Of a DNA stretch of 64,000 bases, positions 20,747 through 31,302 are shown one piece after another. The notes beneath the pieces are model-generated. The model saw nothing but the letters and a program-made list of their open reading frames with translations. It made no database searches and was not told the DNA's origin. The DNA is taken from assembly GCA_963921795.1 (NCBI GenBank), contig OY997659.1:50619712-50683711 (forward strand). The letters are read 5' to 3'. The translations under genes and the position numbers were made by a program. This DNA is from Nannobrachium achirus (lineage: Eukaryota > Chordata > Actinopteri > Myctophiformes > Myctophidae). The stretch's first letter is position 1; the number at the start of each line of letters is the position of its first letter.

Positions 20747-23700
20747 ATAAAATGTTTGGACTTCCATACATGTAAGCCATTGTTGCCTCAACGTCTGACA
20801 TGTATTCCTTTTCCAGATTGAGGAGATGGTCGATGGCATCCTCCAGAAGATCAGAACATCCTGTGACTGTCACAAGGTTCGGGTCTGCAGCTCCTGGTTG
20901 GGGGAACCTGAGATCAACCTTGAAGTCGTTTGTGATCTTGCGAATGCCCCTGCCACGGGCTCCAATGATGCGGGCATGGACTCTGCTGTCTAGAGTGATG
21001 TCTTCAGAGATCATCTCCTCCAGCTCATCCACAATACCCTGGATAGCATCCCGTGCAGCTTTAGCGCTTGTCTTGTGTCCAGTAATGGTAATCTGGTCCT
21101 GGTTCTTGCTATTCCTCTTCGGAAACTGGATGTCAACATCGTGTTCAGTGCGAATATTGGTAATAGTGGCACCTTTGCGACCAATGATCTTAGCGTGATA
21201 CTTTGGGTCCACAGTGATGGTCAGCTTGAAGCTCCTGAGTGCCCGACCCTCCTGCTCAGCCTGCAGGTCCTTGACGCGCTCCAGGAGAGCTTCCTTGGCA
21301 CGGTCCAGGTGAACGGGCAGGCCAGTGATGACAATTATTTCAGACCGCAGCTCAGGGGCAGGCAAATGAATATTAACTTTGAATGTATCCGTAATCTTAC
21401 GAATTCCACTTCCTTTCCGTCCAATGATGTCACGGTGAAGCTCAGAAGGCACTTCAACCTCAACAGTGGCAGGAACCAAAGCCTTCAGTGCCTCCACGGC
21501 GGATTCACACCGCTCCCTGCGGCCAGAAAGCACGATCACATCACACTTCTTGGGTATGTCTCCCTCTCCATTGGGCTCTCCTTTCTCCTCAATAGCCACG
21601 TCTGCAGCAGGAGCAGCGCTGAGGTCCTCGCGGTCTGGGAATTTGATTTGCACATTGTGATCTCGGGTGATCTGCTGGATCCTTGAGCCCTTGGGACCCA
21701 TGATCGAACGGTGGAACCTCTGAGCAATGGTGCACTCAATGGTCACTTGGGCATCCAAATCCTCTATTATCTCCAGCATGCGCTTCTTTGCCGCCTCCAC
21801 GCAGTCTTTGGCTCCCTTGAGGGTGACCTTGTCACTCTGAGAGCCGGTACGAGGGAAGCTCACCATCACACCACCATATTCGTCTGCAAGGTCCCTGAGG
21901 ACTTGGCCACGGCGAGCCATAAAGTAGCGGTGGTGCTTGGGGTGGAGAATCATGTGATCCTCCACAACGTTATCCAGACCCTTGATCAGTTCCTCTAGCT
22001 CCTTCTGGGCCTTGCGCACGGCCTCTACTGTTCCAACCACAGTGATGAGCTCCTTATCCTGGTCCTCCGCGGTAGGGAAGATGATCCTGGCGCCGGTGCG
22101 GTCATGCACCTTACGGATGTTTCCGCCACCTCTCCCGATCAGGAACTTGTGGTACTCTGGCTTGGCATGCAGCTCAGCAGTGTGGCTCTTTATTTGCATC
22201 TCCTCTGCCAAGGCCAGGAGAAGCTGCTTGGCCTTCTCCACATCCTCAACGGGGCCTTGGATGGTGACCTGGTCGATGCCCGAGCCCTCAGTGGGGAAGT
22301 GGATGTGCACTCCACCACACGCCTCCATAATGGAGCGCACAGAGTGTCCCTTTGACCCAATGAAGGAATTGTGCAGCTTGGAGGGGATGGACACCTCCAT
22401 CTCTGTGATATTTGCCAGACCTTTTTGAATGGCCAAGATGCGAATTCGGGCCGCCTCACAGTTTGGCTTCTTTCCAGTGATGACAATCATCTCAGAGTTG
22501 CTGTTCTCAGCAGGCAGATCAATTTTTGTGTTTGTTTCCTCACAAATATTCTTAATGTTTGCACCTCCTTTTCCAATTACGTTCTTGTGGAATTGCTTGA
22601 CGATGGGGACTGAGACAGAGAAGATGTTCTCCACTATCTCAGCCACTATTTTCTGCATGAACTTTGCACATATCTCCACCTCGATCCTTGGTCCCCGAAG
22701 ATGAACAATGTCACTCTTTTGTCCTGGGTCAGGAAAACGGATGATGACCTCTGGGAATTTGTTTTGTACCTCCTTTATATTCTCTCCTTTTTTCCCGATG
22801 ATGGCTCTGTGAAAGCGTTGTTCAAGGATCAGCTCCTTTGCAAGCTCATTCTCCATGTGTGAGGCGAGCTCAAGTAGCTCCTTCTTGGCTTCCTGAACGC
22901 CATGGGGATCCCCCTCAATGCAGATCAGGTTGCTCTTCTCGTTGTCAGGGGGAAAGTGGACAGTCACCTTGTGCAGCTCTTTGATGCGGTTTATGTTAAC
23001 ACCGCCTTTCCCAATCAGGTGTCTGTGGAATTTGGGATCCACACTGATCTCAGCATAGTCCATTCGGCTTTTCAGATCGGTAACAATAGCTTCAATCAGG
23101 GTGCGGACCATCTGCACGTCATTGGTGGGACCCTCCAGGGTGATCTCATCTTCTCCCTCAGTGAACTCAATGAGCACCTTGGGCCTTAGCTGGGCGATCT
23201 TAGCCATCTTCTGCCCCCTCTTGCCAATAATGAAACGGTGAAGCCAGGAAGGAGCTGAGACTGAGGACACGGTATAGCTGTTGGCCTTGATATAAACTTC
23301 GGCGACTGCCAGGCCCAGCCGGTCTTTCTCCCCACGAAGGACGACAGTTTCAGAGCTGCTGTCAGAGGGTGGGATCTCGACCGAGACGCCAGTTTTCTCC
23401 AGGATCTCCTGCCGTGTGTTTCCCTTTGGGCCAATGACGTACTTGTGCTGCGACTTCTTCACCTCTACTGCGATGGTGGTGCTATTCTTCTTCTCTTCAT
23501 GAATCTTCTTAATCATAGCCACAGCACAAGCCACCTCCTCTTTCCCCCCAGTGATAACAATCTCAGTTTTGTCGACACTCGGTGGGGGGACGTTGATGCA
23601 TGCTCCAGTCTCCTGCATCATCTCCCCCACCAGCTTGTTGTATGCACCGGTGAGGAAGGGGTGGTACACTCTGTCGATGTTCACCCTTTCCACAGTACGT

Positions 23701-24347
23701 TCGTCCTGCTCAGCAGAGATCAACAGAACTTCGTGCTTGGCCTTCTCCAAGCCCGCCTTGGTGCCAGAGATTGTTATGTGGTTGCTGGGGTCGTCAGCTT
23801 GTGGAATCTGGATTCTAGTGGCAGTCTTGAGCTCAAGCTCCTGAACTTTCTCCCCGTTCTTGCCGATGACAAAACGGTGATGTTCCTTGGGGATGGCAAC
23901 AGTAGCCGAAGTCAGAGTCAGCAATTGGGACACAATCATCTTGCGGGCCTTCATCACAGCATCCAGCCCTCCAGACACCATGATGGAGAGGCCCCGATCT
24001 TTAGCAATGGACAGTTGCAGGTGGGCACCAGTCTTGTGCATGATGTCCACACAGACCCTGGCTTGGTCTCTCTTCCCATGCTGCTCGATGTCCTTGTACT
24101 TGCGCTCTTCCAGCGACACATGGAAAACCTGGGTGATAGCGGATGACCTGAGAGGACGGATCTTTGAGTTCCAGGCACCAGCTGGTTCCTGGGTCCCCGT
24201 TGGGGAAGCCACCTTCTCAGGCAGAGGTGGGAAGGCATCCTCGTAGGTAGGAAGGTTTTCCTCTTCCGGGGCATGATCCTGCTCCGTCCAGAGCCCACTG
24301 CAGTGCTTATCAAAGATGTCCTGTGTAAGTACAGCGTTAGAGCTCAT
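20745..24347 (-). CDS. hdlbp-like: Vigilin (high-density-lipoprotein-binding protein), intronless copy with novel C-terminus
   Basis: Vigilin is a multi-KH RNA-binding protein that associates with many mRNAs and tRNA in the cytoplasm and at the endoplasmic reticulum. This frame has 1200 codons and no stop. The ATG at 24347 was chosen because MSSNAVLTQ matches the known vigilin start; four codons upstream in the same frame begin only with GTG. Residues 33-65 (PTYEDAFPPLPEK, QEPAGAW) match the conserved N-terminus. KH repeats follow at about 72-145 (divergent), 148, 221, 292, 361, 432, 505, 576, 649, 722, 796, 868, 962, 1040 and 1113-1185. The GxxG loop is visible in twelve (for example IGKNGEK, IGPKGN, IGKGGA, IGRKGS); it is lost at 221 and 796, as I recall for vigilin. 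Vertebrate HDLBP is split into many exons, so a single 3.6-kb exon indicates a retrocopy. The last eight residues (from MY) replace roughly 55-60 residues of the usual tail. Parent-gene comparison is needed to judge age and function. Confidence 0.9.
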   Translation of the reverse strand: MSSNAVLTQDIFDKHCSGLWTEQDHAPEEENLPTYEDAFPPLPEKVASPTGTQEPAGAWNSKIRPLRSSAITQVFHVSLEERKYKDIEQHGKRDQARVCVDIMHKTGAHLQLSIAKDRGLSIMVSGGLDAVMKARKMIVSQLLTLTSATVAIPKEHHRFVIGKNGEKVQELELKTATRIQIPQADDPSNHITISGTKAGLEKAKHEVLLISAEQDERTVERVNIDRVYHPFLTGAYNKLVGEMMQETGACINVPPPSVDKTEIVITGGKEEVACAVAMIKKIHEEKKNSTTIAVEVKKSQHKYVIGPKGNTRQEILEKTGVSVEIPPSDSSSETVVLRGEKDRLGLAVAEVYIKANSYTVSSVSAPSWLHRFIIGKRGQKMAKIAQLRPKVLIEFTEGEDEITLEGPTNDVQMVRTLIEAIVTDLKSRMDYAEISVDPKFHRHLIGKGGVNINRIKELHKVTVHFPPDNEKSNLICIEGDPHGVQEAKKELLELASHMENELAKELILEQRFHRAIIGKKGENIKEVQNKFPEVIIRFPDPGQKSDIVHLRGPRIEVEICAKFMQKIVAEIVENIFSVSVPIVKQFHKNVIGKGGANIKNICEETNTKIDLPAENSNSEMIVITGKKPNCEAARIRILAIQKGLANITEMEVSIPSKLHNSFIGSKGHSVRSIMEACGGVHIHFPTEGSGIDQVTIQGPVEDVEKAKQLLLALAEEMQIKSHTAELHAKPEYHKFLIGRGGGNIRKVHDRTGARIIFPTAEDQDKELITVVGTVEAVRKAQKELEELIKGLDNVVEDHMILHPKHHRYFMARRGQVLRDLADEYGGVMVSFPRTGSQSDKVTLKGAKDCVEAAKKRMLEIIEDLDAQVTIECTIAQRFHRSIMGPKGSRIQQITRDHNVQIKFPDREDLSAAPAADVAIEEKGEPNGEGDIPKKCDVIVLSGRRERCESAVEALKALVPATVEVEVPSELHRDIIGRKGSGIRKITDTFKVNIHLPAPELRSEIIVITGLPVHLDRAKEALLERVKDLQAEQEGRALRSFKLTITVDPKYHAKIIGRKGATITNIRTEHDVDIQFPKRNSKNQDQITITGHKTSAKAARDAIQGIVDELEEMISEDITLDSRVHARIIGARGRGIRKITNDFKVDLRFPQPGAADPNLVTVTGCSDLLEDAIDHLLNLEKEYMSDVEATMAYMYGSPNIL

Positions 24348-24479
24348 GGTTGAAATCACACCTCAAGAGGGAATCAGAGTGTGCCACAGCTAAATGGTCA
24401 GTTACCAGATAATGTGTCCTTTTAAAGCCGGCTTGTTTGTTTATGCTATGACATATGCGTACACTTTTGCTATTATGCG
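24348..24479. other. Likely 5' UTR of the vigilin copy and flank
   Basis: The bases just upstream of the ATG (TTGAGGTGTGATTTCAACC on the minus strand) are not repeat-like and may derive from the parent 5' UTR. No convincing target-site duplication matches the left flank. A CRE-like palindrome GATGACATCATC lies near 24492-24503 on the boundary with the Helitron-like sequence. Confidence 0.35.
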
Positions 24480-25227
24480 TGATGTTGTCATGATGACATC
24501 ATCACGCATTTTATGCCCATATATGAAGATCCCTGATGTCATCGATATACTGTATATCACTGGCCAGATGGCCAAGACATGGCCCATATCTGTGTGGCTG
24601 GGGATCTCCATGTATGGACATAAAATATGTTGTATGTATATGGATACATATTATGAATTAATAAAGGATACAATAAAATATATATGGGCATTCCCAGAAA
24701 CAAAATCCCTTTATGCCCATATGTGGAGATTTCTGATGTCATAAACACCAGGCCCTAACTGGTCCAAGAGCCTGCTTTACTCTGATTTCCAGTTCCACCC
24801 TACCTTCCCTGAAAACGTTAATATTAAGTCCATATGTATATGGATATATATTAATAAAGGATACAATAAATAAAATGTCCATATACAGTATGGGCATTCC
24901 CAGATGATTTCCTGTTAGGGTACCCCCTTATGCCCATATATGGAGATCCCCAGGCATCAAACCCAGGCCCTAACTCACCAAGGCCCTGCTTGGCTTTACT
25001 AATTAACAAACGCTTTATGCCCATATATGGAGATCACTGTCCCAATGTCATCAATATTAAGGACATATCTAGGAATGCCCATATTCGATAATGCCCATAT
25101 ATGGGCATGTTTTGACATAACATTGTTGACTATCATGCAGGGGTCTCCATATATGGGTAACTAACTGGTCCGATATACATAACTGGCCAGATGGCCAAGA
25201 ATTGGTGCGACCTCGCCCTTTAGGGAG
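24480..25227 (+). mobile_element. Helitron-like family B fragment(s)
   Basis: Carries the B-family interior (CACTGGCCAGATGGCCAAGA, TCTGTGTGGCTGG) and several TATGCCCATATATGGAGATC blocks, and reaches the subterminal GCGACCTCGCCCTTTAGGG at about 25208 without a clean CTRR end. No 5' end is present. Confidence 0.5.
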
Positions 25228-25544
25228 ACCTACACTCTTCAGAATTAACTGCTCTTTTCCTGAACATTTCCTGCAAATGCTTGGAGTAAGAAACCACTCC
25301 ATTCCCATTGGACTAACCCTAACCCTTCATAGGTAGATTTAAACTTTGAAGTCAGAGAAGGTCATAAAAATAGCAAAAATAGCTGATCTACAAGCTCAAT
25401 CAATGTTCTGCAAATCTGCATTCTGCCAATGGCAAGACATGACTTGTGAAGTTTTGAAATGGCACATTGTAGAACAATGATGTGTTGCCTATAGCAACCA
25501 TTCATTGCAATCGTAGGACATTTATTGCCGCTCTGACATCATGC
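25228..25544. other. No gene; partial hairpin-family sequence
   Basis: AAAAATAGCTGATCTACAAG near 25374 is the left half of the hairpin family without its partner. Otherwise nothing recognised. Confidence 0.35.
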
Positions 25545-25960
25545 TCTGGCTTCACTGTGATGTGACACTAACAGAATCCATTTTATGCCTATATGTGGAG
25601 TTCCCTGATGTCATCAATATTAAGCCCATATCTAACAGGACTTCATATGGGAATGCCCATATATGGAGGCCACATACCACACTAACAGAATGCATATATG
25701 GCCAAGACAGATAGCCATATCTGTGTGGCTGGAGATACCTGATCTCCATGTATGGGCATAAAAGGGTATGATGCAGAGATCTCCATATATGGTCATGTCA
25801 GCATGCCCATATATGGGCATATAATGATGACATCAGGAATCTCCATATATGGGCATAAAAGGGTCAAAGACCTACATGTAGATACAGAGATCTCCATATA
25901 TGGGCATAAAGGTACAAGGACTGACAGTTATAGATCATCATATGGGCATATCAGTCAGAT
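25545..25960 (+). mobile_element. Helitron-like internal repeats with CCATATATGG
   Basis: At least four CTCCATATATGG(G/T)CAT blocks in 400 bases, the same units as at 19-20 and 58 kb, without recognisable element ends. Confidence 0.5.
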
Positions 25961-26145
25961 CGGCGATGTGACGTAGGTGTGAGGGCCATGTAGTCGCCTG
26001 AACCTCGAGATCAGCTCTGGACTGCCTATCGGCCAGCTTGGACGTCTTGCCTCAATTAACAGTCAGGAGCTCCACCCACAGGGAGGTGAAATCTCTCTAG
26101 CCTCGATAGTCTTTTTGAGTCATGAAACTACAACGTTACGTCATT

Positions 26146-26364
26146 CCTCGCGGTGAAGAGCTTTCTGTTTTTACTTTCAGACAGATAGGCTTTTACTTTC
26201 AGACAGATAGGCTCTTCACCCCGTTCACTGATTGGTCGATCTAGACCAGTCAGTCACGGTGAATAGGACTCCACCGTGACTGACTATGATGGCCTTCACT
26301 TATTTTCTGACTTGAGGTGGAAAGCTTTCCACCTCAAATTTGCGGTGGATAGCTCTTCACCGCA
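26146..26364. other. Cluster of four hairpins sharing GGTGRA arms (unexplained)
   Basis: Four inverted repeats lie in 220 bases: GGTGAAGAGC / GCTCTTCACC (26152 and 26211, enclosing two direct copies of TTTTACTTTCAGACAGATAG); CAGTCAGTCACGGTG / CACCGTGACTGACT (26248-26285); a perfect 26-base palindrome whose arm is TTGAGGTGGAAAG (26312-26337); and TGCGGTG / CACCGCA (26341-26364). No open frame explains them. The recurring GGTGGA/GGTGAA arms suggest one repeated structural module, either a non-coding RNA or an unknown foldback element. Confidence 0.5.
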
Positions 26365-26597
26365 GACTCTGATCGAGGCTTCTGAAGCTGTGGAAGACCA
26401 GGACACCCAAATGACCGGTGCACTGATCAGCCAGTTTGCGGGATGGAACTAATGGTGGTAGGTCCCGGTGCAAACCTCATCAATGACAGTGGGCTCTGGA
26501 TCTACAAATACATGTATAGACTAGAAAGGTGCAATTCTGGGAAATTGTGAGTCGCGAGGAATCCACTGGGAACTGAATTCCATCTTACCATTTATAT

Positions 26598-26965
26598 TAT
26601 TGTGAACGTAGGTCGCAGTTTACTATCAGAACCGTCACATCTTGACCGTATCCGTCTGTCCGGACGTCCGGACGGGTAACGCCTGACACTGTCCTGACAC
26701 ATCACTGTAACATCACAGGTGACATCACAGTGATGTCAGACACTCAGAGCAGGGATATCCATGTATGGGCATAAACGGGTGACATCACAGTGATGTCTCA
26801 GAGCAGGGATCTCCATATATGGGCATAACAGGGATATTGTTAGAGATCTCCATATATGGGCATAAAATGGACTGTATCCCAGATGATGCCCTGTTAGGAG
26901 AACCACACAGAATCCATATATAGCCAAGACAGATGGCGCGACCTCGCCCTTAGGCGTCTTACTGG
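26598..26965 (+). mobile_element. Helitron-like element, family B, short copy
   Basis: Starts TTATTGTGAACGTAGGTCGCA and ends AGGCGTCTTACTGG before T, a CTGG terminus. It holds three blocks of ATCTCCATRTATGGGCATAA between CRE-like TGACATCACAGTGATGTC sequences. Non-coding, 368 bp. Confidence 0.6.
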
Positions 26966-27229
26966 TATTTCAGGCAGACAACTCTTGGATTAATTTAGAA
27001 TATATTTTACTGAGCAATTACTGAGCATGATATATGAAGCATAGCATGAGCATGATATGATAAGCATAGTTTGGCGTCAGGACTCTGTCTCTATTCATTC
27101 CCTGTAAGTAAAAACATTTTAGATATATTATATACGGTTCGAGGTGAAGCGAAGTGAAGCGGTGAATGTTTATTCTATGTGTTCTAGAGCTATGAAATCT
27201 GTGTTCTAGATCTATATATTCTGTGTTCT
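26966..27229. other. No gene; short local repeats
   Basis: Contains short repeats (TGAGCATGATAT; TTCTAGATCTATA twice or more near 27185-27240) and nothing else recognised. This is the target region of the LINE that follows. Confidence 0.35.
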
Positions 27230-27244
27230 AGATCTATACTTTCT

Positions 27245-27614
27245 TTTTTTTTCTTTTTTTTTCAATTATTTTTATTAACTTTTAAACATTTCTTCCATGT
27301 TACAAAATATTTCTTTAAAATCATTACAACACTTTTACAAAATGCATAGTTATCAAAACCCCTTCCCTACCCTGTACCAGTACAAAATTCCCACAATGCA
27401 TGATTCCCTTTTCTATTACCATAAGACATACTGTACATAACGCATTTGAACATGATTAGACATAATTATTAGACATGATTATTAGACATGATTATTAGAC
27501 ATGGTTATTGGACATAAGTGAACATGACATACTGTAGGCCACCTACCACTGTACACGTGTTTTCAGAAAAAGACAAAAACAAAGACAAAAAATAGAGAAA
27601 AAAAAATAAATAAT

Positions 27615-27645
<31 letters not shown>

Positions 27646-28803
27646 ATAAATGCGCATGCTGGTGTTTAATTAATTGTCTCCAATTCTCTTCCCATGCTTG
27701 GGATGTACTCCACTGCCCTACCCCATATCTTTTGGAAGTGGACAGGTTTTCCTTTCACCTGGTACATGATTTTTTCTGGTGTACAATAAGATAGTAGCTC
27801 TGACCACCATTGTTTGATCGGGGGAGGGGTTACAGATTTCCAATGACACAGTATACACTTTTTTGCAGCAGCCATTGCTAGCAAAATGAATTTCTTTTCA
27901 AAGGCATCAAAACCACCTAACATTGAGACATCACCCAAGATGGCTATACGGGGATCAGAAATCAAACTTTTTTGAAGAATTTTGGATAGCTGTTCAGATA
28001 TAAATTTCCAATAATGATTTAGTTTTTGACAATTCCAAAATGTATGGATCAGATCTCCCTTTAAATGCTGGCATCTATGACACTTGGGTGATGTCTCATG
28101 GCTAAATTGATATAAGCGGTGAGGTGTGTAGTAAGTTCTATGTAATACATTAAATTGGATTAACCTGTGTTTGGTATTTGTCAGAGTTGTTTGGGTTGTT
28201 TGCAATAGTGACTGATGTCTTTTTCCCATTTATTTTTAAGTTGTAACATTTTGTCATCTTTCAGTTGGCTATTCAATAGTGTGTACATCTTGGATACAAG
28301 TCCCTTAGGTGATTTAGAACCAATAAACAGCTTCTCCATTGGGGTTTCGGTTATATAAGGATAGCTGTTGCTGTTATTCTTAACCCAATTTCGTAGCTGA
28401 AAATATTTGAAAAGATCAGAAGATGGTAAATTAAATTTCTCTCTCAAAAAGTTAAAATTTGCAAATACATTTTGATTATACAGATCTCTTATCTCTCCGA
28501 TTCCTTTGGATCTCCAGTTTGCTGTAGTCCCGTCTCTAATAACTTTAGGTACACAAGGATTGTTCCACAAAGGCTTGCTCATTAACAAGGTGTTTTGACC
28601 AAAGAGTTTTACAGCCTCTTTCCAACACTCAAAGGTATGTTGTATGATCTGGTTGTTAGTAATAGCTTTAAGATGTGTTTGTGTGTCTATATAAGGGATT
28701 ACCTGTATTGGAGTGGGGTGAATTATATTTTTTTCCAATTCAACCCATGCTGGCGTGGACACCCTCTCACTGTTGAGCCAACACCAAACAACACGTGATT
28801 GGC
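27245..28803 (-). mobile_element. L1-type LINE, 5' truncated, with 15-bp target duplications
   Basis: AGATCTATACTTTCT stands on both sides (27230-27244 and 28804-28818), and on the minus strand the insert ends in an A-rich tail, so this is a complete target-primed insertion of the last 1.56 kb of a LINE. Two overlapping minus frames (28762-28181 and 28229-27666) encode the C-terminal part of a fish L1 ORF2: VPKVIRDGT, LREKFNLPSSDLFKYFQLR, then the zinc-knuckle-like CHRCQHLKGDLIHTFWNC and AAAKKCILCHWK. The endonuclease and polymerase core are missing. The two frames are joined by one frameshift near 28200, so it cannot move. The low number of breaks and exact duplications suggest modest age. 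Confidence 0.85.
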
Positions 28804-28818
28804 AGATCTATACTTTCT

Positions 28819-29165
28819 ATGACTTGTGCTTCAGTTCTATATTTTTTTATGAACTCTGAATGAATGAATGAATGATTTTATCTGGAGGGCCAAATTGTCA
28901 TGTGAAGCTTGACCAATCCTCAATCCTGGACGCACGGGACACACATCTGGAAGTACGGGACAGATAAAACCTGTTCATTCTGGACTGGAATGACCATATA
29001 TGGACATGTGCGGGACACACAAAGCCACTCCTTGGAAGCGGCTTTCACCGCTTCAAAAATAAAGTTTCCCCAGGACTATGAAAGATGCAATTGGAAATTG
29101 CAAGTGTGGTTGTTGACGGTTGCTGACGTGACTATATTCTACAGTAAGCTAACTGTCATGTGAAG
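28819..29165. other. No gene; duplicated short block
   Basis: GCAATTGGAAATTGCAAGTG and its following GCTAACTGTCAT occur here (about 29088-29160) and again at about 29930-29990, so this is part of a larger local duplication. Includes one CCATATATGG at 28954. Confidence 0.4.
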
Positions 29166-29167
29166 CT

Positions 29168-29330
29168 CCACCAATTGATTCCCTATTGATTCCCACTCCC
29201 ATTGAGTCACTATTGATTCCCTATTGATTCCCACTCCCATTGATTCCCTATTGATTCCCACTCCCATTGATTCCCTATTGATTCCCTATTGACTCCCACT
29301 CCCATTGAGTCACTATTGATTCTCTATCCC
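29168..29330. repeat. Degenerate tandem repeat (TGATTCCCTAT / CCCACTCCCAT)
   Basis: About six imperfect units built from TGATTCCCTATTGATTCCC and ACTCCCATTGA. Confidence 0.85.
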
Positions 29331-29394
29331 TGTCGGACAGATGTCTGTCTGTCTGTCAATTTCCAATGGCAGCGGAAAAGTTACCCTACTATAA

Positions 29395-29612
29395 CAGGAT
29401 GTTCACGATCACAACACCAGAGGCAGCTCCACTAATCATCATCAACGTAGATTTAACACTAAACAAGGCTCTAACTCGTTCTCCTGCTATACCATCAACA
29501 TGTGGAACGCCCTTCCACAAGCCTTAAAGGGGAGCAAATCCCTAGCCTCCTTCAAAATTGGTATGAAAAGTCACCTTCAGACAGCTGCTACCCGTGACTT
29601 GTAAATAGACTA
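29395..29612 (+). mobile_element. Relic of an L2/Rex1-type LINE (ORF2 C-terminus)
   Basis: In the plus frame it reads HNTRGSST, then MWNALPQALKGSKSLASFK and KSHLQTAATRDL before a stop, the characteristic end of L2/Rex1-clade reverse transcriptase proteins (H-TRG, WN-LP, SL-FK). Only the last 70 or so residues remain. The following sequence to about 29900 looks like its 3' tail, ending in CAATCAATCAATC. Confidence 0.65.
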
Positions 29613-30231
29613 AGCCCCCATGCCGCCACCCCCCCCCCCCCTTTTTTCCTTTTTTTCTGCCTTTGTATTTGATGTTATGCTCTTGAAACTGATATTATCC
29701 TAGATAAAGTACTATGTTCTATCCGTCTGTCTTTCAATGTTATATGAGATACTTAAAGTGTGGTTCCTGTGGAAATAAGCCTCGGCTTTCAAGGATTTCC
29801 TTTTAGTTGACCTTGTACCAGTGATTTGTACCGTCATGAAACTGTACTTTTTTCTATTGCAAACTTCTAATAAGTTCTTCAATCAATTCAATCAATCAAT
29901 ATAATGTGTTGCCCTGTTGGGAACTCTGCAATTGGAAATTGCAAGTGTGGTTGCTGTGACTATAATCTACAGCAAGCTAACTGTCATCTGAAGTAGCGCT
30001 GGGATCGGGCCCATTTTTTCTGTCCGTTCTGAAACGTGTCCGAGAGTTTTTTGTCGACCATTAATCATTAAAATGCGTCCGACCCGCGCCAAGGCCCGAA
30101 ACTTAAGTTTCCAACGCTTTTTTGCCACATTTCATTTTCTTTGAGGAAGCCATTGATTTACACTCACTAGCAAACTTGTTCTAATGTGCAGTGCATGCAG
30201 CGTGCCTGCGTGTTACCCTGTGATCTATTAA

Positions 30232-30648
30232 CACATGGGATGCTAAGGTTTCTAACATTTCTAGCTGTTGCTGGTGCCGCCGTTCACTGACGCTTTATTT
30301 TGAAGAGCCTCGGAAGCTTCGTGCGTGTGCACGTGAGTGTCCGCTGACGATTGAGGAAGAAAATCCATTTGTTTACAAACGCTCGCGAAACTAAAATCCA
30401 AACCGCGGCCGACCATCGCGGTAAAGTGTCGCCGTGAAAACAATCAGAACTCTGCTTCCCTGCCGTTCTTTTCACCTCATTCATAGAGAAAGCCCTTTTT
30501 ATGTTTCAGGCTAGAATGGAAATCAATGCAGCCTAGAGCATCCATTTTCTCTCTCTCTCTCTGAGCTACGGGGTGACGTATGGACTAGGGTCATTCACAG
30601 GTCACAGCATGCACGCAGAGCTGTACCAGTTAACCCCTTGTTGTCTTG
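30232..30648 (-). mobile_element. TTAA-type MITE, family CACATGGGAAGCCAA (copy 2, incomplete)
   Basis: Starts after TTAA (30228-30231) with CACATGGGATGCTAAGGTTT and follows the inverse of the copies at 5729 and 51768 through CGGCCGACCATCGCGG to CCCCTTGTTGTCTTGT, then stops without its far end. The sequence that follows belongs to a different TTAA element. Confidence 0.7.
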
Positions 30649-30649
30649 T

Positions 30650-30856
30650 GCATCTTGCGTCTCTTCAGGAAATAGCTTGCTTCAACAGCTTTGTTTACGC
30701 TGGTCTAGAAGTCTATCCTGTAACTCCCCAACGCCGGTCCGCAGAGGGACACGAGATGCGTGGCGAGGCGGACGCGGGGGTCCGAAAAAAGCAGACACGA
30801 CCGCGGTTTGCTATACCGCTACTGACCACTAGTTGAGCAACTAACACAGTATAGCT
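30650..30856 (+). mobile_element. TTAA-type MITE, family AGCTATACTGTGTAA (3' part)
   Basis: Matches the right 200 bases of the element at 58611-59087 (GACCGCGGTTTGCTATAC, CAGTTGAGCAACT, ACACAGTATAGCT) and ends at TTAA. The join with the preceding element suggests one inserted into, or recombined with, the other. Confidence 0.6.
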
Positions 30857-30860
30857 TTAA

Positions 30861-31135
30861 GGAAATAAACTTCTCACATCCAACGCTCACTTCAAACTTG
30901 GTTTATTTATCTCTTTTCTTTTATTGATAACATGTTGTTTAGACAGACACAAGGTTCATTGTTTGTTTGGTACCCTAGTTTCTTTGAAGCACTACATAGT
31001 TTTCTCTGCACTCTACTTCTGTGTGTATTTACCTTGTTGCTTACTTTGCTTATTCTGATATCACAATTTGCCACCTTGCTGGAATACTGGCCTGTGTTTT
31101 TCATGAAACAGAACAAAAACTGAAGCAAAGAGGTA
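30861..31135. other. No recognised gene
   Basis: Two short opposed frames without domain similarity. Possible single-copy sequence. Confidence 0.3.
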
Positions 31136-31302
31136 CATCCCATTTATGCCCATACATGGAGATCCCTGTCTGAACCAGCCGGCAGAGATATGGGCTGTCT
31201 TTCTCCATACATGGGAATTCCCATATGAAGTCCTGACATGGGCTTAATATTGATGGCATCAGGGATCTCCATATATGGGCATAAAAGGGATTCTGTTAGA
31301 GT
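31136..31302 (-). mobile_element. Helitron-like family B internal fragment
   Basis: Contains TTTATGCCCATACATGGAGA and CTCCATATATGGGCATAAAA around a core that matches the unit at 16.1-16.4 kb in inverse orientation. Confidence 0.5.

Noticed and set aside
21075-24313. Many frames on the plus strand and other minus frames across the vigilin copy
   Set aside because: Shadow frames of the vigilin coding sequence.
18840-26965. Vigilin captured and carried by a Helitron
   Set aside because: A Helitron 3' end lies at 20409, before the gene, and no matching 5' end lies between it and the gene; the gene sits between elements rather than within one complete element.
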